Below, one piece after another: positions 25,216-37,574 of a stretch of DNA of 64,000 nucleotides; the stretch's first letter is position 1; every line of letters begins with the position of its first letter. The notes under the pieces are model-generated. The model made no database searches, had not been told where the DNA came from, and saw only the letters and a list, made by a program, of their open reading frames with translations. Both the position numbers and the translations under genes were made by a program. Source of the DNA: Bretschneidera sinensis (taxonomy: Eukaryota > Streptophyta > Magnoliopsida > Brassicales > Akaniaceae); contig CM043697.1 in NCBI GenBank assembly GCA_023935145.1, forward strand, positions 54,827,001 to 54,891,000. The letters are read 5' to 3'.

Positions 25216-28200
25216 ATAGACAGACTCTTTAGGAGACATCGACAGGGTGATGACTCATCATCCGTGTCAGGATCCAATACCTCTTCTCCTCCAAGAAGTC
25301 GTGATCATCCCACTGATGATCATCAAGACCGAAATTGCACTGTCAATAGTCAAGAGATAAACATAGCCAAAATAGAACAAGATCTTCTTAACTGGCATAT
25401 ACCCAGTCAAAAGATCAAGAGGATTTATCAAGTAGGTAGTTTTGACTTTAGATCAGACTACTCTATCAAAACAACAGAACAAACATATAGTATTAGCAGA
25501 GAAAATGAAAGTATTTAATTATTATCATTACCTGCCATGAGAAAGCATAGACAAGAAGGTTTTAAATATCTTCATTTAGGATGAGTTCAAATAGCTATAA
25601 AACCATTACATCGTTTAGGAATTGATACTCCTGTATTAATGATGCTTAGAGATGCTAGGCATTTAAATTTTCAAAACACTTTATTATCTTTAGTAGCTTC
25701 CAATATTCATAATGGTCCTGTTTATTTTAATTGTTATCCCAATTTTTCTATAGATTTGTATGACCCAAATCTCATAGATACTCTTACATTAGATATACAA
25801 TTAAAAGGATTAGATATTAAAATAGGAACTAGAAATTTGAATATTATTTATAAAGTTTAGTATAAAGTTATGACCACTAAGATTAACCCTAAAACTTTAT
25901 TACAAACCAAACCAGGAGAAACTCTTCTTCTAAAAGCCAATACTTTTCATGCCAATACTATTACCCCTAAGTTATTAAAATGGAATCAAATCACTATTCC
26001 TGATTGTTGGAAATTTGAATCTATGGTTCCCCCTAGAGAACTAGCAAATTCAAATGTTTCCCACATCAGTGAATCCAATGATAGAAGTGTTATTATCATA
26101 TTTGCCTCTGATAATCTGTCCTCTTCTTCATCATCATGACGACCAGTCTCCAATAGGATTAGAACCCCTTTATATAATGATCCTCAGATATTACCTCCTA
26201 GACGTAGTCTAGATTCAAGAACTCAAAACCATTTATTAGGTGTGGATTTTCATCCAACCATACCTAAAGGATATTATGAAACTGATTCTTTTAGAACAAC
26301 ATTAGAATCAGATCAAGTAGGAGAAACTTCAAAGAAAAATGAAGTTCAGGATCCTGTCCAAGATCCCTCTCCCACAAGATCAGACATGTATGAATTAAAT
26401 GTCATAATGAGTTCTAACTATGAAATTAACAAAGATCTACTAAGAAAGGATTTTCAATCAAAAGAAAATAGGAAAAGAACAAATTGGTTTTCTCAAACAT
26501 TTTCTGAACAAGAAAAGTCCAAAATCTGTGAAGAATGGTATGGTCACATGAATGAAATTCGTTATGACATATTATTCTTTGACTGGTTTGAAATATACAC
26601 TTTCAATAACAAAATTTATAACCCTTTTGCAAGAAATCATCCTGATTTAGACAAACCTAATCAAATAGATGTTATTACTAAATTAGAACAAAATTGGACT
26701 TCCACAACCAATCAGGTTTCGTCATCCATTCATCCTCCATTAAACAATTTAAAATTAAAGCCACCTTTGTTTAAAGTAGAAATTCCTGCAGCCCCTTTCA
26801 AAATCCTTAAAAACCCTGATAATAAGGAACGAATTCCAACAGGATCTGATATATCACATCTTTATGAGCAAAATAATTATACTAATCAAAATCTAGCCAC
26901 AATCTCCACCCATCTGAATCCCATTAGCTATACTATTGACTCCATTGACCATAAAATTGATAGTCTTCCCTCCAAAATCTCCCGGGAGAGAGTCACAGAA
27001 CCAATCATTTCAAACCCTATTACCTATACACCCAGCATTCAGAAACCACCAATCATTACTGAACCCATCTTCACTCCCAATATCGAAACTGATATCGTTA
27101 CTTTAGGAGAGGATGACATATTAGCCTCTATTAATGAACGATTAAAACAATTAAGTATAAAAGAAGAACCTAAGGAAGAATCTAGCTCAAAAGGAAAAGA
27201 ATCTATTCATGAGATAGACAGAGATTTAATTAGTGAAATTAGAGACTATGATGAAGTAAATAAAATCAATTATAGAACCAGAGCACCTTTGCCTACAACT
27301 AGAAATTATTATCCCAGACCTACCCCTCCAGATCTCCAATTTGAAGAAAGACAGCTTGCTATTCAAGCTAATTATGACAATGACGACATTTATGAATGGA
27401 ACCATGATGGCGCCAGTGAGCATAACATTCTAGACATGCTCCAAGAAATGGCTATGGCAGCAACCTCATATAGAACCAAACCCACCAATACCAATAAAGG
27501 TATCACTAAATCTATTATTGCAGGGTTTACTGGAACCCTTAAGGGATGGTGAACAAATTATCTCACTGAAGGAAACCGACAAGAAGTATTAGAATCCACC
27601 AAGGACAGCAGCCCCCAATCAGTAATAGACCCACAAAAAGGAGAAGTCAGAATTTTCACAACAAAAATAGAAAATGCATTTGAAACCCTAATTTACGCTA
27701 TTACCAAACACTTTATAGGAGATCCAGACAGATTGATAGCCAGGTCTTCTAAAATTCTTCTCAATTTGACCTGCCCTACCATGCAAGATTTTAGATGGTA
27801 TAAGAATTTTGTTCCTTGCCAAAGTATTTATTAGAAAAGATTCCAATAATGCTTATTGGAAAGAGAAATTTATTAGTGGACTTCCCAAACTATTTGCAGA
27901 AAAAGTTAGACAACGCATTAGAGACCTCAACAATGGAAACCTTCTCTATGATGATCTCTCCTATGGAGAAATTATTAGCTTTATCAATGATGAAGGCCTT
28001 GCTCTTTTTAACGATATTAAGTTAAAATCCAAAATGAAATCAGAACTTCATCAAAGCAAAAAAGAACTAGGATCCTTCTGTGCTCAATATGGATTTGAAA
28101 CTATTAGGGTCCCATCAGCTATTAAGAAAAAGAAAGCTAAGTCCATTAGAAAACAAACCTATAGGAAACCCTTTAAGCCCAATAGGTTTGCTAAACCCAA

Positions 28201-30637
28201 TAGACCTAGTACTTCTTTTAATCCCAGGCCCAAGAAAGCTAGAAATCCAAAAACCCATGATTCGAACCCAAAGTCATCTAAGGCTTGCTTAAATTGTGGA
28301 CGTCTTGGTCATTGGGCCAAGAATTGCCAAGTGAAGCAAAAAATCAACGAATTAGAAATAGATGACTCATTAAAACAACAACTATTAAAAGTAATGATTA
28401 TTGACTCTCAGTCAGAAGAAGACCCTTCTTCATCTGACAATGATGATGTCATATATACTATACAAGAGACTTCCAACGCAGAATCCTCTGATGAATCACA
28501 ATCTTGTAATTGTGATGAAGGACTTTGTACATGCAGATCTATAAACATGATCTCCTTCCAAAAAGAATTCCTATTAGACATCATAGACAAAATTGATGAT
28601 ACTATCACTAAAAAGGATTATCTAGTAAAATTAAGAGATTTAGTTTGCGAAGAAAAATGATTAAAAGACCCAGAACCTTTTAATCTATCAAAAATCTTAG
28701 AATCAAAATTTAGTAAACCTAAGACTGCTAGTATTCAAGATTTACAAGTAGAAGTCAACACTATGAAAAAACAAATAAAGACCATTCAGCAAGAAACTGC
28801 AGCTATCAAAGCCAGAATGATTAATCTTGAGATTAAAGGTCTCAAAGAATCAGTACCATCTCCCACAGACGAAAAAGGAAAGTCTATTGCCCCTAGCAAA
28901 GCATCTTCTTCAGACAATGAAGAAGAACCCACAGTAAATCCTGATGAAAGCTTCATTAGTTTAATAGAAAGGATTAATTACCAGAAATGGTATATTAGAA
29001 TTTCTATTGTTATTAATGAAGAATACCATATAAACACCACTGCCCTTGTTGATTCTGGTGCTGACCAGAATTGTCTCAAGGAAGGCCTTGTCCCTACCAA
29101 GTATTATGAAAAAACCACTGAAAGGTTAAATACTGCTAGTGGTTCAAAATTAAATGTAGAATACAAAATAAGCAATTCTTATGTATGTAACGATGGTTAC
29201 TGCCTAAGAACACATTTTATATTAGTCAAAAACATCCACCAGAATATTATTCTAGGAACACCTTTTCTTACCCAAATATCCCTTTACAGTTAGCCATTTA
29301 GGAATAGAAACTAACCTATTAGGACAAAAGTTATTTTTCCCTTTCCTTCAACCCATAGATACCAGAGACTTGAATCTATTACAGGCCAATAGTCTTCATC
29401 GTCAAATAAATTTGATCCAAAACAAACAAGCCTAAATTAAAGAATTAGAAACAACCTTCAGAAAAGAAATTTGTGCGAATATCCCAAATGCTTTTTGGGA
29501 AAGGAAAAAGCACATAGTTTCTTTACCATATGAGCCCGGCTTTAATGAAAAAGACATTCCATCAAAGTCCTGGCCCATCCAAATGAGCCAAGAACTACTA
29601 AGTTATTGTCTAGAAGAAATTAAAGGATTAATAGAGAAAAGATTAATCCGGCCCAGCAAGTCCCCTTGGAGTTGTTCAGCCTTCTATGTCCAAAAATAAG
29701 CTGAACTAGAACGAGGAGCCCCTAGGCTAGTTATTAATTATAAACCTCTAAATAAGGTATTACAATGGATCAGATACCCTATTCCAATAAAAAGAACCTT
29801 CTCAATAGGCTTTATGATTCTACTAAATTTTCAAAATCAATAGATCAACATTTTAAGCATCTTAAAACATTTTTTCAAATTATCAAAACTAATGGATTAG
29901 TATTATCAGAATCCAAGATGAAATTATTCCAGACAAAAGTCAGATTTTTAGGACATCTGATTTTTCAAGGAACTATTAAACCTATAGATAGATCTATAGA
30001 ATTCGCCAATAAATTCCCTGATAAAATTAAGGATAAAATCCAACTTCAAAGATTTTTAGGATGTTTAAATTACATATCAGATTATTTCCCCCATATGAGA
30101 CAAATTTGCGAACCTTTATATAAAAGACTTCGCAAAAATCCAGAATCTTCGTCCCCACAACACACTGAGATCGTCAGATTTATCAAAACAAAGGTATTAA
30201 GTCTTCCATGTTTAGGTATTCTATCCCCCTCAGCTCAAATTATTATTGAGACTGATACTTTTGATACAGGATATGGTGGTATACTCAAACAGATTCTTCC
30301 AGAAAAATCCAATGAACAAATTGTTCGTTATCATTCCGGTATTTGGCTCGGAGCTCAAAAAAATTATTCAACTATTAAAAAAGAGATTTTATCAATTGTT
30401 TTATGTATATCAAAATTTCAAGACGATTTATACAGCAAAACATTTTTATTACAAATTGATTGCAAATCTGCCAAAGAGATTTTACAAAAAGATGTTCAAA
30501 ATTTAGTTTCAAAACAAATCTTTGCACGATGGCAAGCCATTCTGAGTGCATTTGATTTCACAATAGAAATATCAAAGGAGAGAATAATTCTCTGCCTGAC
30601 TTCATTACCCAGGAATTTTAGCAGGAACATCAGCAAC
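25216..30637 (+). pseudogene. EPRV copy H: ORF1, RT palm deleted and fused into ORF2
   Basis: The ORF1 start is changed from ATG to ATA (25216-25218). Movement-protein stops lie at 25516, near 25,583, and at 25858; a linker stop lies at 26137. From 26,242 the linker and coat start are open for 436 codons to 27550. A frameshift near 27,805 moves reading to another frame, open across the coat and knuckle (CLNCGRLGHWAKNC) to a CGA-to-TGA stop at 28658. The protease DSG is at 29051-29059. A loss of about 70 nt near 29,433 follows. At about 29,820-29,835 the RT palm, including YIDD, is deleted between two TTTTCAAAAT sequences. A 1-nt loss near 30,569 puts RNase H in frame with ORF2, so 29,765-31,294 is one open frame. 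Confidence 0.86.
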
Positions 30638-31817
30638 ATGTCAACATCCCGAAAGGGCAAACAAAAGGTTAAACCACCTTCATCCCCAAAACCCCAAGAA
30701 CCCTCTAACTATTATTCCCCATTATCCTCCCCAAGACCTCCATTATCTCCATTCACTCCAAGAATTCCAATAAGGCCAAATAAAAGATTTGCACCATTAG
30801 AAGAATTCCCTGAATTATCATCTCCATCATATGCCCAAATATTATCTTCACAACCCAAAATACCACCCACTCAATATCAAGAAAAATCCATCCAAGAACA
30901 TATTAGTTGTACCAGTATGCCTTTACCAAACAATGACCATGATAATAGTCCTATTATGCAATATTTATATGCTAACCAAGTTTTCTCTGCAAGTTTTCAC
31001 TTCATTCCTAAAGATATAGGAAAAACCCAGCATTATTATGAGTTAATTTTAGTAGATACTAAATCTGCTGAGATTACTCACACCCATGATCCTTTAGACC
31101 ATAACAAAATTATTTATTCCAAATGTAAAATCCAAAAAATTATCAGTCCAGACAAAATCTATGACCATTACAAACCTAATCCCTTTTCTATAGCTTTCAA
31201 TCCTCCAACTTATAATTACCATAACTACCAAAAAGCCTGGTTCAATATGTTTTTTTGTCAAACCAAAGACTCATTCATGGTTTATCTTTTTTGATAAAAA
31301 ATGCAAATTTGATTTCCCCATATGGTTTTTAGATTGCAGGGCATTTTTCGGTATCAGCTCACCTATTTTCCTTTCCAAAATTCAAGAATCACTCACCTAT
31401 TTTACATCTCATATTTCTGGTCATAAACCCTACATCCATGAATTATTATTCATATCTCTTTTTCCTATACCCTAGATTCTAGCGTGGGATTACACTATTA
31501 CTGCATCTGGTTATGGATACAATTCCATAAAAAGAACTTTCAAAATTAAATGGTGGGCAAAATATGACTGTTCTTATTCTGACATCAACTTTGTGAAAAG
31601 TTGGTTTTAAAATAATCCTCTCCACCTCATAAAAGAATCAAAGGCAACTTCTTCCAATGTGTCAAAAAGAGAACGAAGAAAGAAATTATTTGAAGAATTA
31701 TCTCAAATATCAGACAGTGATGAAGATAGCACCCAATCTCCATCAGCCAATCCCTATACTCCACCCAACTATTGGGCCCAAGATCTTTTTGAAGATTTCG
31801 ATTATGAAACAAGATAA
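30638..31817 (+). pseudogene. EPRV copy H: ORF2, in frame with RNase H
   Basis: ATG 30638 is kept, but because of the upstream 1-nt loss it is also read through from RNase H. The N-terminal 200 or so codons are open. An extra T in the T-run near 31,250 ends the frame at 31,294. A Trp-to-TAG stop near 31,473 is shared with the fragment at 36,290, and another stop lies near 31,608. Confidence 0.84.
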
Positions 31818-32248
31818 GGTTTTTACCGACACAAGAAGACAAGAACAGTATGAAGCACTCAAGAAAAGCAAAAAGCAAGAGATTCCACCGACACAAGAAG
31901 ACAAGCACAGTATGAAGCACCCAAGAAAAGTAAACAACAAAAGTTATTGCCGACACAAGAAGCCAAACACAATAAAAGCAAGATAATCTCAAGAAAAGCA
32001 AGATTATCAGCCTATGCAATAATAACTCCGGACTTCATCCTCTTTCAAGTCCGTCAACACTTTGTATAAATTAAGTTGTAAATTTCCTTTGTAATCAAGA
32101 GTTTATTTCAGAGTTGGTTTTAGTGAGAAAAATTTTAGAGAAAAGTTTTAAGTGCACTCTGTAAAGCAAACAAGTGATCTTTTCACAAAGCACTGTAAGC
32201 TACTCTTTGATTTTAATCACAATATATAAAATCAGTTGTTTATTATCA
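31818..32248 (+). promoter_or_regulatory. EPRV copy H leader, cut before the primer site
   Basis: The leader is truncated about 75 nt upstream of where the primer site would be. It has the longest repeat block, with 62-bp units starting at 31825, 31887 and 31949 (the third partial), and a TATA-like box at 32065-32072. It ends at the inversion junction 32244-32248 (TATCA shared). Confidence 0.72.
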
Positions 32249-33879
32249 GATCCTGTAGGAATTCGTTCCTTATTATCAGGGTTTTTAAGGATTTTGAAAG
32301 GGGCTGCAGGAATTTCTTCTTTAAACAAAGGTGGTTTTAATTTTAAATTGTTTAATGGAGGATGAATGGATGACGAAACCTGATTGGTTGAGGAAGTCCA
32401 ATTTTGTTCAAATTTAGTAATAACATCTATTTGATTGGGTTTGTCTAAATCAGGATGATTTCTTGCAAAAGGGTTATAAATTTTGTTATTGAAAGTGTAT
32501 ATTTCAAACCAGTCAAAGAATAATATGTCACAACGAATTTTATTCATGTGACCATACCATTCTTCACGGATTTTGGACTTTTCTTGTTCAGAAAATGTTT
32601 GAGAAAACCAATTTGTTCTTTTCCTATTTTCTTTTGATAGAAAATCCTTTCTTAGTAGATCTTTGTTAATTTCATAGCTAGAACTCATTATGACATTTAA
32701 TTCATACATATCTGATCTTGTGGGAGAGGGATTTTGGACAGGATCCTGAACTTCATTTTTCTTTGAAGTTTCTCCTACTTGATCTGATTCTAATGCTGTT
32801 CTAAAAGAATCAGTTTCATAATATCCTTTAGGTATGGTTGGATGAAAATCCACACCTAATAACTGGTTTTGAGTTCTTGAATCTACACTACGTCTAGGAG
32901 GTAATATCTGAGGATCATCATATAAAGGGGTTCTAATCCTATTGGAGACTGATCGTCTTGATAATGAAGAAGAGGACAGATTATCAGAGGCAAATCTGAT
33001 AATAACACTTCTATCATTGGATTCACTGATGTGGGAAACATTTGAATTTGCTAGTTCTCTGGGGGGAACCATAGATTCAAATTTTCAACAATCAGGAATA
33101 GTGATTTGATTCCATTTTAATAACTTGGGGGTAATAGTATTGGCATGGAAAGTATTGGCTTCTAGAAAAAGAGTTTCTCCTAGTTTGGTTTGTGATAAAG
33201 CTTTAGGGTTAATCTTAGTGGTCATAATTTTATAATAAACTTTATAAATAATATTCAAATTTCTAGTTCCTATTTTAATATCTAATCCTTTTAATTATAT
33301 ATCTAATGTAATAGTATCTATGAGATTTGGATCATACAAATCTATAGAAAAATTGGGATAACAATTAAAATAAACAGGACCATTATGAATATTGGAAGCT
33401 ACTAAAGATAATAAAGAGTTTTGAAAATTTAAATGCCTAGCATCTCTAAGCATCATTAATACAGGAGTATCAATTCCTAAACAATGTAATGGTTTTATAG
33501 CTATTTGAACTAATCCTAAATGAAGATATTTAAAACCTTCTTGTCTATGCTTTCTCATGGCAGGTAATGATAATAATTTAATACTTTCATTTTCTCTACT
33601 AATACTATATGTTTGTTTTGTTGTTTGGATAGAGTAGTCTGATCTAAAGTCAAAACTACCTACTTGATAAATCCTATTGATATTTTGACTGGTTATATGC
33701 CAGTTAAGAAGATCTTGTTCTATTTTGGCTAAGTTTATCTCTTGACTATCGACAGTATAATTTGGGTATTGATGATCATCAGTGGGATGATCATGACTTC
33801 TTGGAGGAGAAGAGGTATTGGATCCTGACACGGATGATGAGTCATCACCCTGTCGACGTCTCCTAAAGAGTTTGTCCAT
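32249..33879 (-). pseudogene. EPRV copy I (reverse): ORF1 5' part
   Basis: On the minus strand ORF1 starts at the ATG at 33879 (MDKLFRRRRQG) and covers the movement protein and the first part of the linker, ending at the inversion junction. Only two stops are seen: 33295-33297 (Gln to TAA) and one near 33,091 (Trp to TGA). From 33,072 to the junction it is open. It is one of the least damaged movement-protein copies. Confidence 0.86.
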
Positions 33880-34598
33880 ACAAAGATATTTGAAGATATG
33901 GCAAAGAAGACTGGAGTTAACAAAAGTGAATAGTGCCTACCGGGACCACCAACTGGGACCACCACACTATAGGCTGACCAACGGACTTGTAAAGGGCTGA
34001 CCAATGGCCTTACCAACACTCAGACACCAGAGTAACAAAAGTCTTGAAGGCAATATAATCAAAGCAAGAAGATGAACATAATCATAAAAGAAACAACAAC
34101 ATGGCTCTGATACCAACTGAAAACAGGATCGTATTGTAAAAGAAAATAATAGTAAGTAACAGAAAACAGTAAGTAAAATCACAAAGTTTGATAATAAACA
34201 ACTGATTTTATATATTGTGATTAAAATCAAATAGTAGCTTACAGTGCTTTGTGAAAAGATCACTTGATTGCTTTACAGAGTGCACTTAAAACTTTTCTCT
34301 AAAATTTTTCTCATTAAAACCAACTCTGAAATAAACTCTTGATTACAAAGGAAATTTACAACTTAATTTATACAAAGTGTTGACGGACTTGAAAGAGGAT
34401 GAAGTCCGGAATTATTGATTGATACTTTCTTGCTAAGGATCTTTTTTTGCTTAAGAATATCTTGCTTTTGTGCTATCGAAGTGCTTGTTTTTGTTTTCAT
34501 GCATCGGCTGGGAATCTTGCTGATTGCTTTTCCTGTTTGTGTCTTGAGTGCTTCATACTGTTTTTGTCTTTTTGTGTCGGCATGAATCTTTATCTTGT
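33880..34598 (-). promoter_or_regulatory. EPRV copy I leader (reverse)
   Basis: This is a complete leader on the minus strand, with a TATA-like box (complement at 34375-34382), the primer site at 34102-34115, and one copy of the 62-bp repeat. The GGTCCC repeat is doubled near 33,942-33,962. It drives toward copy I ORF1 if active. Confidence 0.7.
34102..34115 (-). other. tRNA-iMet primer-binding site (reverse)
   Basis: The plus strand reads TGGCTCTGATACCA, the reverse complement of the exact 14-nt primer site. Confidence 0.9.
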
Positions 34599-35771
34599 TT
34601 AATAATCATAATCTTCAAATGGATCTTGGGCCCAAAAGTTAGGTGGAGTATTGGGATTGGCAGATGGAGATTGGGTGCTATCTTCATCGCTGTCTGATAT
34701 TTGTGACAGTTCTTCAAATAATTTCTTTCTTCGTTCTCTTTTTGACATATTGGAAGACGTTGCTTTTGATTCTTTCATGAGGTGGAGAGGATTATTTTGA
34801 AACCAAATTTTCACAAAGTTGATGTCAGAATAAGAACAGTCATATTTTGCCCACCATTTAATTTTGAAAGTTCTTTTTATGGAATTGTATCCATAACCAG
34901 ATGCAGTAATAGTGTAATCCCACGCTAGAATCCATGGTATAGCAAAAAGTGATATGAATAATAATTCATGGATGTAGGGTTTATGACCAGAAATATGAGA
35001 TGTAAAATAGGTGAGTGATTCTTGAATTTTGGAAGGGAAAAGAGGTGAGCTGATACCGAAAAATTCCCACCAATCTAAAAACCATATGGGAAAATCAAAT
35101 TTGCATTTTTTTTTATCAAAAAAGATAAACCATGAATGAGTCTTTGGTTTGACAAAAAATATATTGAGCCAGGCTTTTTGGTAGTCATGGTAATTATAAG
35201 TTGGAGGATTGAAGGCTATAGAAAAGGGATTAGGTTTGTAATGGTCATGGATTTTGTCTGGACTGATAATTTTTTGGATTTTACATTTTGAATAAATAAT
35301 TTTGTTATGGTCTAGGGGATCATGGGTGTGAGTTATCAGAGCAGATTTAGTATCTACTAAAATTAACTCATAATAATGCTGGGTTTTTCTTATATCTTCA
35401 GGAATGAAGTGAAAACCTGCAGGGAAAACTTGGTTAGTATATAAATATTGCATAATAGGATTATTATCATGGTCATTGTTTGGTAAAGGCATACTGGTAC
35501 AACTAATATGTTCTTGGATGGATTTTTCTTGATATTGAGTGGGTGGTATTTTGGGTTGTGAAGATAATATTTGGGCATATGATGGAGATGATAATTCAGA
35601 GAATTCTTCTAATGGTGCAAATCTATTATTTGGCCTTATTGCAATTCTTGGAGTGAATGGAGATAATGGAGGTCTTGGGGAGGATAATGGGGAATAATAG
35701 TTAGAGGGTTCTTGAGGTTTTGGGGATGAAGGTGGGTTAACCTTCTGTTTGCCATTTCAGGATGTTGACAT
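34599..35771 (-). pseudogene. EPRV copy I (reverse): ORF2, nearly open
   Basis: The ATG is at 35771-35769. A CGA-to-TGA stop at codon 5 (35757-35759) is shared with the copy at 39,498. After that the frame is open to 34599, where a Glu-to-TAA change removes the last three residues. The aromatic block, basic motif and acidic tail are all intact. One extra Lys codon lies in the aromatic block. Confidence 0.85.
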
Positions 35772-36294
35772 GTTGCTGATGTTCCTGCAAAAATTCCCGG
35801 GTAAGGAAGTCAGACAGAGAATTATTCTCTCCTTTGATATTTCTATTGTGAAATCAAATGCACTCAGAATGGCTTGCCATCTTGCAAAGATTTGTTTTGA
35901 AACTAAATTTTGAACATCTTTTTGTAAAATTTCTTTAGCAGATTTGCAATCAATTCGAAGTAAAAATGTTTTGCTGTATAAATCGTCTTGGAATTTTGAT
36001 ATACATAAAACAATTGATAAAATCTCTTTTTTAATAGTTGAATAATTTTTTTGAGCTCCGAGCCAAATCCCGAAATGATAACGGACAATATGCTCATTGG
36101 ATTTTTCTGGAAGAATCTGTTTGAGTATACCACCATATCCTGTGTCGGACGCATCAGTCTGAACAATAATTTGAGCTGAAGGGGACAAGATACCTAAACA
36201 TGGAAGACTTAATACTTTTGTCTCGATAAATCTTACGACTTCAGTGTGTTGTGGGGACCAAGGTTCTGGATTTTTGCGAAGTCTTTTATATAAA
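35737..36294 (-). pseudogene. EPRV copy I (reverse): RNase H, ORF1 end
   Basis: On the minus strand the RNase H portion of ORF1 is open from the inversion junction at about 36,290. It runs into ORF2 codon numbering because of the same 1-nt loss (near 35,838) seen at 30,569 and 40,742. The ETD motif reads QTD here. The frame ends at the TGA at 35757. Confidence 0.84.
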
Positions 36295-36813
36295 AAACGC
36301 AAATTTAATTTTCTAATATGGTTTTTAGATTGGTGGGCATTTTTCGGTATCAGCTCACTTCTTTTCCCTTCCAAAATTCAAGAATCACTCACCTATTTTA
36401 CATCTCATATTTCTGGTCATAAACCCTACATCCATAAATTATTATTCATATCTCTTTTTGCAATACCCTAGATTCTAGCGTGGGATTACACTATTACTGC
36501 ATCTGGTTATGGATACAATTCCATAAAAAGAACTTTCAAAATTAAATGGTGGGCAAAATATGACTGTTCTTATTCTGACATCAAATTTGTGAAAAGTTGG
36601 TTTCAAAATAATCCTTTCCACCTCATAGAAGAATCAAAGGAAACTTCTTCCAATATATCAAAAAGAGAACGAAGAAAGAAATTATTTAAAGAATTATCTC
36701 AAATATAAGACAGTGATGAAGATAGCACCCAATCTCCATCAGCCAATCCCCATACTCCACCCAATTATTTGGCCCAAGATTCATTTGAAGATTTCGATTA
36801 TGAAACAAGATAA
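36290..36813 (+). pseudogene. EPRV fragment J: ORF2 C-terminal half
   Basis: Forward sequence begins abruptly inside the aromatic block of ORF2, at a junction with ATAAA microhomology (36290-36294). It carries a Trp-to-TAG stop at 36469-36471, shared with copy H, and a Ser-to-stop near 36,706. The inherited TAA is at 36811-36813. Confidence 0.83.
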
Positions 36814-37574
36814 GGTTTCTGCCGACACAAGAAGACAAGAACAATATGAAGCACTCAAGAAAATCAAAAAGCAAAATATTTCGGCCGACACAAGAAGACA
36901 CAAACAGTTTAAAGCACTCAAGACACAAACAGTAAAAGCAATCAGCAAGATTCCCAGCCGACGCAAGAAAACAAAAACAAGCACTTCAACAGCACAAAAG
37001 CAAGATATTCTCAAGCAAAAGCAAGATCCTTAGCAAGAAAGTATCAATCAATAATTCCAGACTTCACACTCTCTCAAGTCCATCCCTGTTTCCTTATAAA
37101 TAAGATTGTAAGGAAGAGTTTATTTCAGAGTTGGTTTTAGTGAGAAAAGTTTTAGAGAAAAGTTTTAAGTGCACTCTGTAAAGTAATCAAGTGATCTTTT
37201 CACAAAGCACTGTAAGCTACTCTTTGATTTTAATCACAATATATAAAATCGGCTGTTTATTATCAAACTTTGTGATTTTAGTTACTGTTTTCTGTTACTT
37301 ATTGTTATTTTCTTTTACAATACGATGCTGTTTTCAGTTGGTATCCGAGCCATGTTTTTGTTTCTTTTATGATTCTGTTCATCTTCTTGCTTTGATTATA
37401 TTGCCTTCAAAACTCTTGTTACTCTGGTGTCTGAGTGTTGGTAAGTCCGTTGGTCAGCCCTTTGTAAGTCCGTTGGTCAGCCCATAGTATGGTGGTCCCG
37501 GTTAGTGGTCCCGGTAGGCACTATTCACTTTTGTTAACTCTAGTCTTCATTGCTATATCTTCAAATCTCTTTGT
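36814..37574 (+). promoter_or_regulatory. EPRV copy J leader with a different TATA region
   Basis: This leader has two repeat units (36821 and 36884). The promoter stretch differs from every other copy: a canonical TATAAATA (37095-37102) sits in a shorter segment in place of the usual AACACTTTGTATAAATTAAG. The primer site (37339) has a mismatch. GGTCCCGG is doubled near 37,494-37,513. Confidence 0.7.
37339..37352 (+). other. tRNA-iMet primer-binding site, one mismatch
   Basis: TGGTATCCGAGCCA has one A-to-C change relative to the exact site. Confidence 0.84.

Noticed and set aside
31657..31986. Open frames across the 62-bp repeats in copies H and J that look like an alternative ORF2 tail
   Set aside because: The unit length is not a multiple of three, so the frame changes at each unit, and other copies are closed.
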